From NCBI RefSeq assembly GCF_900090045.1, contig NC_041785.1, positions 1,116,001 through 1,180,000 of the forward strand: a stretch of DNA of 64,000 nucleotides, written 5' to 3'. Numbering within the stretch: the stretch's first letter is position 1; every line of letters begins with the position of its first letter. The translations under genes and the position numbers were made by a program. Below the pieces are notes generated by a model, which had not been told where the DNA came from, made no database searches, and worked only from the letters and a program-made list of their open reading frames with translations. This DNA is from Plasmodium malariae. Taxonomy: Eukaryota > Apicomplexa > Aconoidasida > Haemosporida > Plasmodiidae. Shown here piece by piece: positions 48,070 through 58,684 of the stretch.

Positions 48070-48445
48070 AAAAAAAAAATAATGAAATAACAAATAATGA
48101 AATAACAAATAATGAAATAACGAAATAAAGAAATAACGAAATAAAGGAATAACGAAATAAAGAAATAACGAAATAAAGAAATAACGAAATAAAGAAATAA
48201 CGAAATAAAGGAATAACGAAATAAAGGAATAACGAAATAAAGGAATAACGAAATAAAGGAATAACGAAATAAAGAAATAACGAAATAAAGGAATAACGAA
48301 ATAAAGGAATAACGAAATAAAGGAATAACGAAATAAAGGAATAACGAAATAAAGGAATAACAAAATAAAGAAATAACGAAATAAAGGAATAACGAAATAA
48401 AGAAATAACGAAATAAAGAAATAACGAAATAATGGAATAATGTAA
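48070..48445. repeat. 16-bp minisatellite AAATAAAGGAATAACG
   Basis: About 22 copies of aaataaaggaataacg or aaataaagaaataacg immediately upstream of the FolD-like start codon, so probably in its promoter or 5' UTR. Open on the minus strand as Phe/Leu-rich nonsense. Confidence 0.9.
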
Positions 48446-48555
48446 TAATAAAATAAAATGCGGAAGGACAAAAACTACCAAGCTCATATTGACGTTTGCT
48501 CTAATTTGGTGGCTACTTTTGCTGCATATTCTGTACATCTATATTACAAGAACGA

Positions 48556-48928
48556 ATGATGAGCAGAACGTGAGTAAAAGAAAAAAAAAAAAATAAAAAA
48601 TAAAATAAAATAATTGCTTTATATATACCTTAAAATACAACACCATTAGAGATTTTCGCTCTGCCTTTATAGGCTTCTACATTTTAAGTTATATGCTCTT
48701 GTGCACACATATTTAAATCTTGAACCAAGTATTTATGTATACCGCTTGAACGACACGCATAAAGATAATATGGTTTATTTATTCAATCTCCATGCTGCTT
48801 TATTTTTTTTTTTTTTTCTTCTGCCTGCATTAAATTATATCTACATATTCGATGGGGGTTACCACAAAGAAATGCTTCGACTGATGGCATTGAAAAATCA
48901 GCCATTTTCACCCACTTTTCCGTATTAA
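48556..48928 (+). CDS. Candidate small 2-exon membrane protein (70 aa)
   Basis: Manual model: exons 48556-48569 (MMSRT...) and 48730-48928, intron GTGAGT...CCAAG of 160 nt, phase 2. The product has one hydrophobic segment (YLFNLHAALFFFFFLLPAL) followed by a GC-richer, clearly coding-like tail FDGGYHKEMLRLMALKNQPF ending SPTFPY. A single-helix protein of this size could be an organelle complex subunit (speculation). It is divergent from the FolD-like gene. The first exon is tiny, so the start is the weak point. Confidence 0.4.
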
Positions 48929-49191
48929 TAAGAAGATAATATTAATGAAACATTTGGAAATATTCGACACAAATAAAATATGAATAAAATTATTAAGGAA
49001 TAATCTATATGTAAAGAGTATTTGTTGTATAAACTTCTGTTTATCACACATATTATTTTATTTTTTTTTTGTTTTACTTAACACATGGCTTACCTTTTTA
49101 TGGTACATAATGATGATGTTTCTGGCTAAACATGAATTATACATGCCTAATTGCATTCATTTTTTTCTCTTTTTTATTTCTTTTTCTTTCC

Positions 49192-49228
<37 letters not shown>

Positions 49229-49569
49229 TCTTCACGCTTAAGTACATAAATGCATAGCAAAATTAACATAACACTCTAAGGGAAAATAAAAAAAAAAAAA
49301 AAAATACTAAGTACAATAGTTGATTAATTCTACAGAATTATTTTGTTCCGTATTATGCAACTGCTTTGAATATTTTATTTACATTCATTAAAGTGATAAA
49401 GCTAGCAATGCTTTTTTTGCATAAATTAATATTCTTTACAAAATAATGCATTTCAAATTAATTATTATTACACTTGTTAGAGTAAAACAAGTTAATTAAA
49501 TTTTTTTTTTTTTTTTTTTTTTTTTTGAATTATGTACCTTTCCATTTCATTTAAAACGCTGTAAGTCGT
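48929..49569. other. Intergenic, AT-rich, no gene seen
   Basis: CTTTT repeats (49180-49230), poly-A at 49290 and poly-T at 49501-49526. Confidence 0.5.
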
Positions 49570-49803
49570 TTATTTTTCACATTTCTCCATATATTTCCCT
49601 CTTTTTCCTGCATAAGTGAAGCTATGCATATGTGTGTACAATTTTACAATGGATGCTCTCGTATAAGCCGAGCCACGTGTATTCACTTCCATTTTGTAGA
49701 AAATTACGTTTACATTCCTACACCATTTTAAGAAACTTTTTTTTTGCTTTCCTTTTTTCGGTTCATATTGAGCAAAAATTTTATTAACCAACATACTATA
49801 CAT
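49570..49803 (-). CDS. Possible small basic protein (77 aa), unknown
   Basis: Uninterrupted frame with an ATG start (MYSMLVNKIFAQYEPKKGKQ), Lys-rich and with a balanced composition (GSAYTRASIVKLY, YAGKRGKYMEKCEK) that is unlike the Phe/Tyr/Ile nonsense from surrounding DNA. No family recognised and no clear membrane segment. A GTAAAC inside the frame could be a donor, so the gene may be spliced differently. Confidence 0.35.
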   Translation of the reverse strand: MYSMLVNKIFAQYEPKKGKQKKSFLKWCRNVNVIFYKMEVNTRGSAYTRASIVKLYTHMHSFTYAGKRGKYMEKCEK

Positions 49804-50746
49804 CTATTAACAAAATGACTACAAAAATGTAAATAATGCCGGTGTGTAAATAGGTAAATGAGCTCATGAAGGCATATGCATGCGCAGGTTCATTGTGTGC
49901 AAACGCATTTATACGCACACATACACATACAAACATACATATGCACATACATAAATATTAAACACATACACAATTGAATGTTCACTTTTAAAGTTTCGCT
50001 TCAGATATCTCAACAATTTAAAATAATTTAATTCAATTTTTGTGTTAAACGAGGGATAGACGAAAAAAGGGAAAAAATGGCGGACGAAAAAAAAAAAGGC
50101 ACCAAAAAAGAAATATTTTTTTTTTTTTTTTTTTTTTTTTTTATTATTATTAAAAACATAATTTATAAATGGTAAATATAAGAGGGAGAAAAAAATTCGC
50201 ATTAAAAAGTACTTGTATTTAATTTAAAAAATGGGCAACTTGAAGAAACAAAAGGCAGTTTTCTTTTCCCCTACGAGCATGTGAAGATACGAACGTACGT
50301 CCACACACGCATATACCACATACATATATGTAATTATATAGGAGCAATATGTGACTAGCTAATAGACCCATTCATCAATATACCAATAATTTCTTTGAAA
50401 TCCTCCTAAATAACTAATCAAAATGGAATTTACTCGTAAGAAATGCACTACTATACGAAGGGCACTCACCATCACTTGCCCTCAGCACATCCTTAACTTA
50501 TTTTAAATCCACTAGGAGAGTTATCGCCCATTTTTTGAAAGGGGTAAAAAGTAGAGAGGTACAGGATAAATGCAATGGACGAAACGCATTAGCAAAATGA
50601 ATGCACAAAATGTGAAAACGAAGTAACAAGGCACATTGATAAAAAGCACTAATGAAACTTATGATGAAGAGCATGGATTAATGAAAAATGGAGCTTCACC
50701 CTCTTCATCCACTTCACTCGCTTCAGGCAGCTAGAAGCCAAACGTG
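49804..50746. other. Intergenic; GC-raised 3' flank of the deubiquitinase
   Basis: 49804-50220 is AT-rich with poly-T (50119-50142). 50221-50745 has unusually high GC and several mutually incompatible exon-like frames on both strands, for example plus 50681-50734 reading MKNGASPSSSTSLASGS, plus 50422 onward reading MEFTRKKCTTIRRALT, and minus 50720-50650 reading EASEVDEEGEAPFFINP. At this GC, stops are rarer and chance frames are common, so I call no gene. Confidence 0.4.
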
Positions 50747-53551
50747 CTAACCGGGGTATTTATGCTTCGTAGACTTTTTGGCTTTATTCAAAATCTCAAC
50801 AGTGTTATTAGGCCATCGGGTATTGAAAAATTTCAAGTGGTTATCATGTGATACATCATGATCTACTTCCTTCAAAAGAAAGTAATGAATCGATTTTTCT
50901 GGTGTTTCTTGTGCATCATATAAATAAAAATATTTCTCTTTGGGGGGGTCCGAATCTTTTAAATCATTTATATCTTTTTGTTTTAGTTGTAAATAAAAAG
51001 ATTTGAATTCTGAGTATAATAATATATCTAGATCGTTTACAAAACTGTCGAACATATGTCTATGTTCTTCTTTTAAATTAAGATCATCAATAAATTGAGG
51101 AATAAAATGAGATAATATATATTTATTATTTTCCTTATCATATTTTCTCCATATTTTATTTAATTTTTCTAAAAACAATTCTTCACTAGTGCATTTAGAA
51201 TTATTTATATTTAATGAAAACAAAACAGTATAATGATTCGAACTGCTAATGACCCATATAGGATAAATGGGATACTTATAATAATTACCAACTTCACAAT
51301 ATTTAAAAGCTTCAAAATCTGTTAGTAAACCTATAAGTGGTCTTTTGTTTATTCCTTTAAGTATTATATTATTTTTCCCGAACGATGTTCTTGGAGCAGT
51401 TGCTATACTATTGGAAAACTTCGAATCGCCCATACAGTTGTTACCACTATTGCTGTTATTAGTACTCGTATTTGTACATGCATTTGTGTTCGTATTAGCA
51501 CCTACATTTGTGCACGCATTAGTATTTGTATTAGCGCTGTTCATGTAATAGGGGCTGCTACTACCTTCGTACATACTTATATCCACATCGTTCGTTGAAA
51601 ATGTATTTATCACACTGTTGTTATCAAACACATTAGAACAAGCTCTACCGGTTAGAAGTAGGTTCACTAACTCTTGAGAACAATGACCATATATACCTAT
51701 CAAGGGATGATTCGTGTCATCCATATCATTCTTTATATTATTTATTCCTCTTGTTAATATTACTGAGTATAGAAATGATATAACACCTGTTGAGCTAGAA
51801 AATATTATGAAATGCTCAAGATAAAACTTTATTACATCTTTTATGTTACTAAATTCTCTGTAGTATATGTTTATTTTCTTTAAATCCCTTATAATGTTTT
51901 CATCCGAACTTTTTTTGTTCATATAAAATGGGAAATCATAACACTCAGGCAATAAGAAAGCTATTATATAGTATGATTTTTCCGTGCACTGGTATAATAT
52001 ATATGCCAAGGATTCCACTAACGAGTAATACTTCAAATCTTTTATATTCTCATGGACTAACTGCAAAAATTCCTTGTCATACTCATCTTCGGCAGTCTTA
52101 TCTCCGCCGTTTATACAGCCACTCTTTATACTGCCGCTTATCATGCCACTCACCCCGGTACCATCTCCCTTCTTCAGTACATCTTTAAGCTCGTCCCTTT
52201 CCCCCTCCTGCTGATTGCTGCAATTTTTCACCTGATTGTCATCCTTCTGTTCGGTTACAATGGATATATCATTTCCCTTAACATTTGATAAGGACTGTCC
52301 ATTCAAATAGACATTATCCTTACCATCACTGCTGACAAGATTTGCAGTGTTAACAATATCTGTAGAATTTTTTTTATAATTTTGATTATTATTTGTAAAA
52401 TTTAAAAAATCATTATTTGTTTTTAAAATATTAAAATAATTGTTCTCCCACAAAAAATGATATTTATAATTAAACAACAAAATAATAATAATATATCCTT
52501 GAATACTTGATATAAGACCACATGGGCCACTTAAAAATTGACGAAGTCCAAAATTAATATTTTTATTTTCATAGAACGAAATACTATGATTACACCATTT
52601 TTTTATATCAAGCTTATTTGAATATTTATAATTATTAACACCAAAAACTAAATTATGAACAGTATTTGAATCATCAAAAGATTTCATCTCTTTTAGTAAA
52701 TAATTTACATATACATGATCGTTCAAACATTTACTTCTATTTCCTTTTCTTAACCATTTACAATAATCTTTAGTAGTATAATTTATATTTTTATATGTCT
52801 TTTTAATTTGTTCTAAGGAACAACAAGAAAGTGAGGATAAATTACTATAATCACTTGAGTCATCACTATCATAATCTTCTCTACTTGATGTTGAATCATT
52901 TGGTTCTTCATTCAACTTTTCATTTCTTTTATTTAAATTTATCATATAATCCCTTATAATTATATATATATTTTTATAATGTTTATATATATCATTCCAG
53001 AATATTTTATTATCTATTACATCATGCTCATTCTTTGTAGACACATGACTATTACATAAGTAATAACTTATTTTATCAAAATTTTTTTTTACTAAATCGT
53101 AGTAACTGTCATTACAATCGTCACTTCTGTTCTCTTCTTTATTGCACCCCAAAATGGATAATCGTATTGCCTCCTGCAGTAATTCATCGTTCTCGTCATC
53201 CACTTCAAAATCCTGAACCGGGGAAAAAAGCATGAACCAAAAAAGATGAGAATAGACCGTGGGTGAAAATGTGGAAGAGCAAACATACACATACATATAC
53301 GTACACATGCATGCATATCTACATATATATACATATTTATACACACGCTTGTTATCAAGATACGCATCCGTGCGAAATAAGGATAAACGGAACAAAAAGA
53401 GTTCCATAAAAAGAAGAATAGAAAAAAAAATAAAAACCACAAAATAAAGAAAAAAAAAAAAAAAATTTAAAGGCGTATAAATTTTCACGTATTCATCATC
53501 TTTCCCCTTAAATTGTATTTTTTTTTTCCAGAAATTAACAGTAGCGCTCAT
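50747..53551 (-). CDS. MINDY-3/4-type (FAM188-like) deubiquitinase with N-terminal UIM
   Basis: Exon 1 is 53551-53489 (21 codons) and exon 2 is 53212-50747; intron GTGAAA...GGTTCAG of 276 nt (open and a multiple of three); 842 residues. MINDY enzymes are cysteine proteases that trim Lys48-linked ubiquitin chains. An acidic ubiquitin-interacting motif DELLQEAIRLSILG lies at about residue 30. The catalytic block is GLRQFLSGPCGLISSIQGY (Cys near residue 252). GHCSQELVNLLLTGRACSNV and RPLIGLLTDFEAFKYCEVGN follow, and the histidine block is IWVISSSNHYTVLFS (His near 681). The family-specific ending is KFFNTRWPNNTVEI. Both catalytic residues are present, so it should be active (inference). Asn-rich inserts separate the Cys and His halves. 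Retaining the intron would add a false hydrophobic segment. Confidence 0.9.
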   Translation of the reverse strand: MSATVNFWKKKIQFKGKDDEYVKIYTPLNFFFFFLYFVVFIFFSILLFMELFLFRLSLFRTDAYLDNKRVYKYVYICRYACMCTYMYVYVCSSTFSPTVYSHLFWFMLFSPVQDFEVDDENDELLQEAIRLSILGCNKEENRSDDCNDSYYDLVKKNFDKISYYLCNSHVSTKNEHDVIDNKIFWNDIYKHYKNIYIIIRDYMINLNKRNEKLNEEPNDSTSSREDYDSDDSSDYSNLSSLSCCSLEQIKKTYKNINYTTKDYCKWLRKGNRSKCLNDHVYVNYLLKEMKSFDDSNTVHNLVFGVNNYKYSNKLDIKKWCNHSISFYENKNINFGLRQFLSGPCGLISSIQGYIIIILLFNYKYHFLWENNYFNILKTNNDFLNFTNNNQNYKKNSTDIVNTANLVSSDGKDNVYLNGQSLSNVKGNDISIVTEQKDDNQVKNCSNQQEGERDELKDVLKKGDGTGVSGMISGSIKSGCINGGDKTAEDEYDKEFLQLVHENIKDLKYYSLVESLAYILYQCTEKSYYIIAFLLPECYDFPFYMNKKSSDENIIRDLKKINIYYREFSNIKDVIKFYLEHFIIFSSSTGVISFLYSVILTRGINNIKNDMDDTNHPLIGIYGHCSQELVNLLLTGRACSNVFDNNSVINTFSTNDVDISMYEGSSSPYYMNSANTNTNACTNVGANTNTNACTNTSTNNSNSGNNCMGDSKFSNSIATAPRTSFGKNNIILKGINKRPLIGLLTDFEAFKYCEVGNYYKYPIYPIWVISSSNHYTVLFSLNINNSKCTSEELFLEKLNKIWRKYDKENNKYILSHFIPQFIDDLNLKEEHRHMFDSFVNDLDILLYSEFKSFYLQLKQKDINDLKDSDPPKEKYFYLYDAQETPEKSIHYFLLKEVDHDVSHDNHLKFFNTRWPNNTVEILNKAKKSTKHKYPG

Positions 53552-53892
53552 ACATAACGGTGTGAATCTGTAGCACTATTCATTATATATACATATACAT
53601 ATATATATATATATATATATACAGAACAATGCGTAAAAGCAGATTAAAAAAAAATATATGTGGAGCGCAAAACTGCAACACACGCACAGTTGTTCTTTGT
53701 GTTATAAATTAGTTCGAACATGCATAGGCATAAAAAAATAATTCCATTTGAACAGTGATTATTGCAAAAGGGTTAAGCATAATATTTATATTCCCTTTTT
53801 TTTTTTTTTTTATTTTCATGATATTATATGCATTTCGTATGTACTCAATATTTATGTTATAAAACTCACATTTATTTAAAATTTTTTTTTTT

Positions 53893-54353
53893 TTATATGG
53901 AGTTTACATGTAATACATGTTTCGCGCATATTTGTTGAAGTTCAAGTAATGTCCATTTCATATCATTCTGTTTGCAATATAATTGTTTGCTTCGTTAATT
54001 TTACAAACCAATAAATATACCAACACGTATGTATATGTACATATGTGTATGTGTGTATGTGTGTATGTGTGTATGTGTATATGTGTATATGTGTATATGT
54101 GTATATGTGTATATGTGTATATGTGTATATGTGTATATGTGTGCGTATATGTATATGCATATATGTACATGTGTATATACGTATGAGCATACGAATATGT
54201 TCATGTATTGCGAATATGCACACATACATTTATGTATGTATTTACTTTATCCTTATTTTTATTTTGCGCAGCGTGATATTCTTCTAGCGATAGGGCTATT
54301 GTTCTGGAAATGTCCTCTTCTTCCTTTCGTAACAGTTCTTCATTTGTTTTCAT
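53893..54353 (-). CDS. Candidate small 2-exon UIM-containing protein (60 aa)
   Basis: Manual model: exons 54353-54246 and 53967-53893, intron GTAAAT...CAAACAG, phase 0. Exon 1 reads MKTNEELLRKEEEDIS then RTIALSLEEYHAAQ. This matches the ubiquitin-interacting motif pattern (acidic run, hydrophobics, then Ala-x-Ser-Leu-x-Glu), except that Thr sits where the first conserved Ala usually is. Exon 2 adds NDMKWTLLELQQICAKHVL. The intron contains the GTGTATAT repeat at 54035-54165. It lies just upstream of the MINDY-like gene on the same strand, so it might be an alternative 5' part of that gene rather than a separate one. Confidence 0.45.
54035..54170. repeat. GTGTATAT microsatellite
   Basis: Array of gtgtatgt then gtgtatat octamers, in the intron of the UIM candidate. 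Confidence 0.9.
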
Positions 54354-55698
54354 TTTTGAACTTGTTTAAAATTTATTTTTATACAGAATATATTAATTTA
54401 AACAAAAATATGTATATTATTTTTGCATATCTTTTTGTACATCTTTTTTGTAAAATTTCTTCTTTTTTTTTTTTATCGTTTGAATACTGAATAATGCATA
54501 ATGGCCTCTTCCTTTTGTTACTATTATTAGTACTCCTATTATTGTGATATTTTTCGTGAAATTTATTCTTTTTCTTTTTTTTATTCTTTTTCTTTTTTAT
54601 TCTTTTTCTTTTTTATTCTTTTTCTTTTTTATTCTTTTTCTTTTTTATTCTTTTTCTTTTTTATTCTTTTTCTTTTTTATTCTTTTTCTTTTATATTCTT
54701 TTTTTTTTTTTTTTTTTTTTATATTATTTTATTTTTTTTTTTTTTTTTTTTCTTTTTTTATTCCTTTTTCTTTTCCATTTCCTTTTAGAGTAAGTTCATA
54801 ATTTATATATTTGAGTATAAAAATGAAATATTTATTTGTACAAATTGCATAAGTATATAAAAAGTTATTTCATTTTAATTATATTATTATAGCTTATTTT
54901 AATTTTTTCAAAATACTACTTAATATATATACTACGTGTGTGCACAAAAATTCCTCATGTTCTCACGAAAATTATCATTTAATGTAATGACTGTAAATTA
55001 AACTGTTACTTTTTCATTTATTACTACAAAAGGGATAAATAAGGGAAAAAAAAAAAAAAAAAAAAAAATATAAATAAATAAAAATATAAAAGCAGAAAAA
55101 TGTAAAGTATCATGGTGTAACATCACTGCCTTTACTTTTTCCTTTCACAGTAGCAATTTAGAAAAAACAAATTGCATTAATACATAAGAATGTGTTAAAC
55201 GCGCATGTAATATGAATGCATTAAAGCGTACTTATATAAATTAATTATATATACACATATGTATACATAAATTCGTCAAAATTGTACTAGTATGCATATA
55301 TAAATAAGTTAAACGCGCATATATGTAAATGCATATAAATACAAATATACATGAAGAACATAATTATACAATATGAATAATGCTATTCGAGTTCATTTTA
55401 TATTCTCTTCGTATATTTTCTTCATTTCATGAATACTCAATTATAAAACAAAACCCATTTTTTTTCGCATATTTTTTAGCATACTGTTTAGTACATTTTT
55501 TAGCATGTATTTCTTTATCATTAAAAATTTATTTTTTAAATCATTTGTAAATTTTTTAAGTAAAATTTTTTTTTTTTTATAGTAAAAATTCGAATTGTAG
55601 TAAAGTAAAAAATAAATTTATTCTTTTCCTTTTTTTTTTTCATTTTGCTTCAGTTGGTAATGATGATATATTAACGTAGAGGAAGATACAAAGACATA
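54354..55698. other. Intergenic, T-rich, no gene seen
   Basis: Contains a TTCTTTTTCTTTTTTA repeat (54565-54695), poly-T/poly-A, and ordinary AT-rich sequence. No exon-like island. Confidence 0.5.
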
Positions 55699-55990
55699 AT
55701 GACAATGATCAGAAGAATAAAAAAGACGTATTTTAAATGGGTAAAAAAATTTTATAACTGTACGTATGTAATTGTACACATAAAATTGTACGTATACAAT
55801 TATGCTTACATTATTATACATACCTAATTATGCATATATACATGTATATATACTGTACAGAATAATATGAAAGAAGTTTAAGATGCTTTTCTTAGGCGCA
55901 AATTAAAATATGCTTATCCGTTAATTATATGATGAACAAAAATGCAGAGTTAAAAATATTTTACAAAAGCATACTATTATATATATATAC

Positions 55991-56023
<33 letters not shown>

Positions 56024-56266
56024 TGTACGAATGTGTAACCCTATCTAGCGGTACGACAAAAAATGCAACCTTTTTCAATTCATTAAGGAACAGTAAGTGG
56101 TTGGATTTCGGTTTTCCATGTACATTTGCCGTACAATAATTAAAATAAATTGGGATAATTTATTTTAAAAATAGAAAAAAAGTGAATATCCCTTTTATTA
56201 TATTGTAGATATGTAACTTTAAATAAATGGTCATATGGGATACTTGTACTGTTATTTGGAAGTTAA
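55699..56266 (+). CDS. Candidate small 3-exon membrane protein (47 aa)
   Basis: Manual model: exons 55699-55740, 56049-56092 and 56209-56266. Donors are GTAAAA and GTAAGT; acceptors are CTATCTAG and ATTGTAG; phases 0 and 2 agree. The product is MTMIRRIKKTYFKW, then RYDKKCNLFQFIKE, then a hydrophobic end KWSYGILVLLFGS. The second exon stands out strongly in GC and has an ideal donor. A 47-residue basic protein with a C-terminal helix could be a tail-anchored or small mitochondrial subunit (speculation). Confidence 0.42.
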
Positions 56267-56481
56267 TTATGCGTTTTTGTAATATTCATGTACTTGTAAA
56301 GATATATATACGTTTATATATGTGTATGTATGGATGTATGTATATTACTTAATGTGGTATTTCCTGTTTTGCTAATCAACAGTTTTGTATTTATAAATTA
56401 AAATGCGTTTGATATGCTCAGGATTCCACTTCAAAATAATAGCCAAAAAAAAAAAAAAAAAAGGAGACGTAACACAAAATC

Positions 56482-56682
56482 ATGGAGTGTCAATTGGTAT
56501 TTGTTAAACGAAAAGCATCATGTGTGAATCTGTTAAAACTTTTTCATGATTTATATAAAAAAAAAAAGAAAAAAAGATATAATTCGTTGAAAAGACTATC
56601 AGTGAAACAAAAAACATTAACACTGATATTTATGCACGTATGCAAATATGTCAGTTTAGTAAACATGTGTTCTTTAAAATAA
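56482..56682 (+). CDS. Possible small basic protein (66 aa), unknown
   Basis: ATG-initiated frame MECQLVFVKRKASCVNLLKL ... KRLSVKQKTLTLIFMHVCKY. It is followed closely by two more short frames, from 56690 (MKQRKFWPKIDIHLVILKK...) and ending at 56970 (KKIHRCTFSTYPFKKYA). No AG acceptor exists between 56790 and 56960, so these cannot be spliced together simply. Composition is only mildly coding-like. Confidence 0.25.
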   Translation: MECQLVFVKRKASCVNLLKLFHDLYKKKKKKRYNSLKRLSVKQKTLTLIFMHVCKYVSLVNMCSLK

Positions 56683-57211
56683 TCAACGAATGAAACAACG
56701 AAAATTTTGGCCAAAGATAGATATACACCTAGTTATTTTAAAAAAACATAAGCATTTATATATAGCAGGCGCATTCGCATGTACAAAGACGCGTATGTAC
56801 ACAAACATACCTATATATATGTATACACATACATACACACATACGTATGCACATACATATTCACATGTACATCTACCGAATATGTACTAAAACAAATGAT
56901 TAAAAAATTGTTAATAAAAAAAATTCATCGATGCACGTTTTCTACTTATCCATTTAAAAAGTACGCTTAAGAACGGAATATGTAGTATGGGGAAAAATTA
57001 GGATCTTCTCAAAAATGTTTTACATATACATACATATACATATGTACTACAGCATACCCACTACTTGCATACTCATATATATTTTTAAATCTTTGATGAC
57101 TGCGTGAAAATGCAACAAACAGAAAAAAATACGAGACAAACGCCCACACGTAAAGGGAAGAAGTAAATTCCGCCTCAATTCATCATTCCATCAAACACCC
57201 CCCGATGAAAA

Positions 57212-58684
57212 CTAAAATCTGTGGACAGTTAAATTAATCTCATCTGCACTGACGACAAAATTGTTGTCTTCTTTATAAAACCATGTGCATGAAAGAATTT
57301 TTCGTTTATCTTCATTTTCTATGGTGTATACTGGTAATTTATTTAACCTAACATCATATATATTTATATAACCATCATGTGAGGATGATAAAAAATGAAT
57401 CCTATTTCTGTTTGCTCTCAAAGATGTTATTATTTTATCGTGGAAATAATATTTATTTTCATTTAAAGATATAACAGACTTTTCTTGAACACATCTTATA
57501 TCAAATAATTTAATAATAGATTGTTCATCAGCAGTTACAAATAAATTCTTGTTTAGAATATCACAACATACTACAGATTTGTTGTATGCAAAAGAAGTAC
57601 ATATATTCCCTGTAATTATATCATATATTTTTATGTTTTTTTCTAATCCTGTAGACAAAAATTTGGAATTATCAAAAAAGCTTAATGCTGTTATTATTCC
57701 GGGTTCCTTATGTATACATTTCTTAGGTGCTATAACATTTTTAATTTTTCTTTTATTACTAGTATTTTGATTTTTATAAATTTTTAACTGCTCTATGATA
57801 TATTTATTGTCATATATATTTATTTTATTATCACATCCCCCACTTATTATTAATGAATGATCTTTATTAAATTCTAACGATTTAATCATATCATCATGAT
57901 ATCCTAAATACAAATCATTTTTTGTTCTAATTCCTTTATCAATGTCTTCTTCATTTAAAAATACCCTTATCGTTCCATTGGACAATCCTACAACAGATTC
58001 ATGATATGGTGGCTCATCATTAAGTATACTATTATTTATTTTACACACATTATAGGCAAATATTGGACTATCACTTACTCGGTTCTCATATATTTTATTC
58101 ATATTTCTTAAATCATAATATAATATGTTACCTTCAAAACTACTACAATGTAGCGTATTTTCACTTGTAATCATTTTAGAAATCCATTCAGAAATTTTAT
58201 CAATATGTGTACTTTCTCTTTTTCTTATAGGGATAGTATATTCTATCTCTAAAACCTGTTCTGACAAAATATTATTTTCTTTTAAAAAATCTTCTATCGA
58301 AGATCTTATAATTTTCTGATTTATTAAAAAATCAAACGAAATATTTTCCTTTATATCCAATAACTTTTTTACCATTCTTGATAAATCTATCCTTTTAAAA
58401 CTTACTGGAATGGTATAAGTAGTATTTTCAATTTTGTATTTTCCATTTTTTATATTTGTAGTAAAATATATTTGTATTTGTTTTTCTGATTTGCTATCAC
58501 CTTCGTCATTGCTGCTGTCCCTTTCGCCATCGCTGCTGGCCCTTTTGTCATTACTGCTAACCATTTCGTCATCACTTTCAGAAGTGTAATTTGTTAATTC
58601 ATCATCATAAGAATCATTATTTTTCATCTTATCCAGTTGGTTAATCCTTTTTTTTTTCTTATCAATATTGTTCGTCCTTATCAT
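57212..58684 (-). CDS. YTM1: WDR12/Ytm1 ribosome-biogenesis WD-repeat protein
   Basis: Single exon, 490 residues. WDR12/Ytm1 is part of the PeBoW (Nop7-Erb1-Ytm1) complex and is removed from pre-60S particles by the Rea1 AAA ATPase (family knowledge). A Ser/Asp-rich acidic head (15-65) precedes the NLE domain (about 68-150). Its landmarks are IQIYFTTN, SFKRIDLSRMVKKLLDIKE, ISFDFLINQKIIRSSIEDFL and EQVLEIEYTI. The NLE domain is the part bound by Rea1. WD40 repeats follow, e.g. MIKSLEFNKDHSLIISGGCD, ITALSFFDNSKFLSTGLEKN and RIHFLSSSHDGYINIYDVR. With DDX18 this is the second ribosome-assembly factor in the window. Confidence 0.93.
   Translation of the reverse strand: MIRTNNIDKKKKRINQLDKMKNNDSYDDELTNYTSESDDEMVSSNDKRASSDGERDSSNDEGDSKSEKQIQIYFTTNIKNGKYKIENTTYTIPVSFKRIDLSRMVKKLLDIKENISFDFLINQKIIRSSIEDFLKENNILSEQVLEIEYTIPIRKRESTHIDKISEWISKMITSENTLHCSSFEGNILYYDLRNMNKIYENRVSDSPIFAYNVCKINNSILNDEPPYHESVVGLSNGTIRVFLNEEDIDKGIRTKNDLYLGYHDDMIKSLEFNKDHSLIISGGCDNKINIYDNKYIIEQLKIYKNQNTSNKRKIKNVIAPKKCIHKEPGIITALSFFDNSKFLSTGLEKNIKIYDIITGNICTSFAYNKSVVCCDILNKNLFVTADEQSIIKLFDIRCVQEKSVISLNENKYYFHDKIITSLRANRNRIHFLSSSHDGYINIYDVRLNKLPVYTIENEDKRKILSCTWFYKEDNNFVVSADEINLTVHRF

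Noticed and set aside
48032..48538. 168-codon Phe/Leu/Ser-rich minus frame
   Set aside because: 16-bp minisatellite open in several frames, with no flanking coding signal.
53213..53488. Hydrophobic segment read as part of the MINDY-like protein
   Set aside because: It is a 276-nt intron (GTGAAA...GGTTCAG) that happens to be open; the flanking exons match the family without it.
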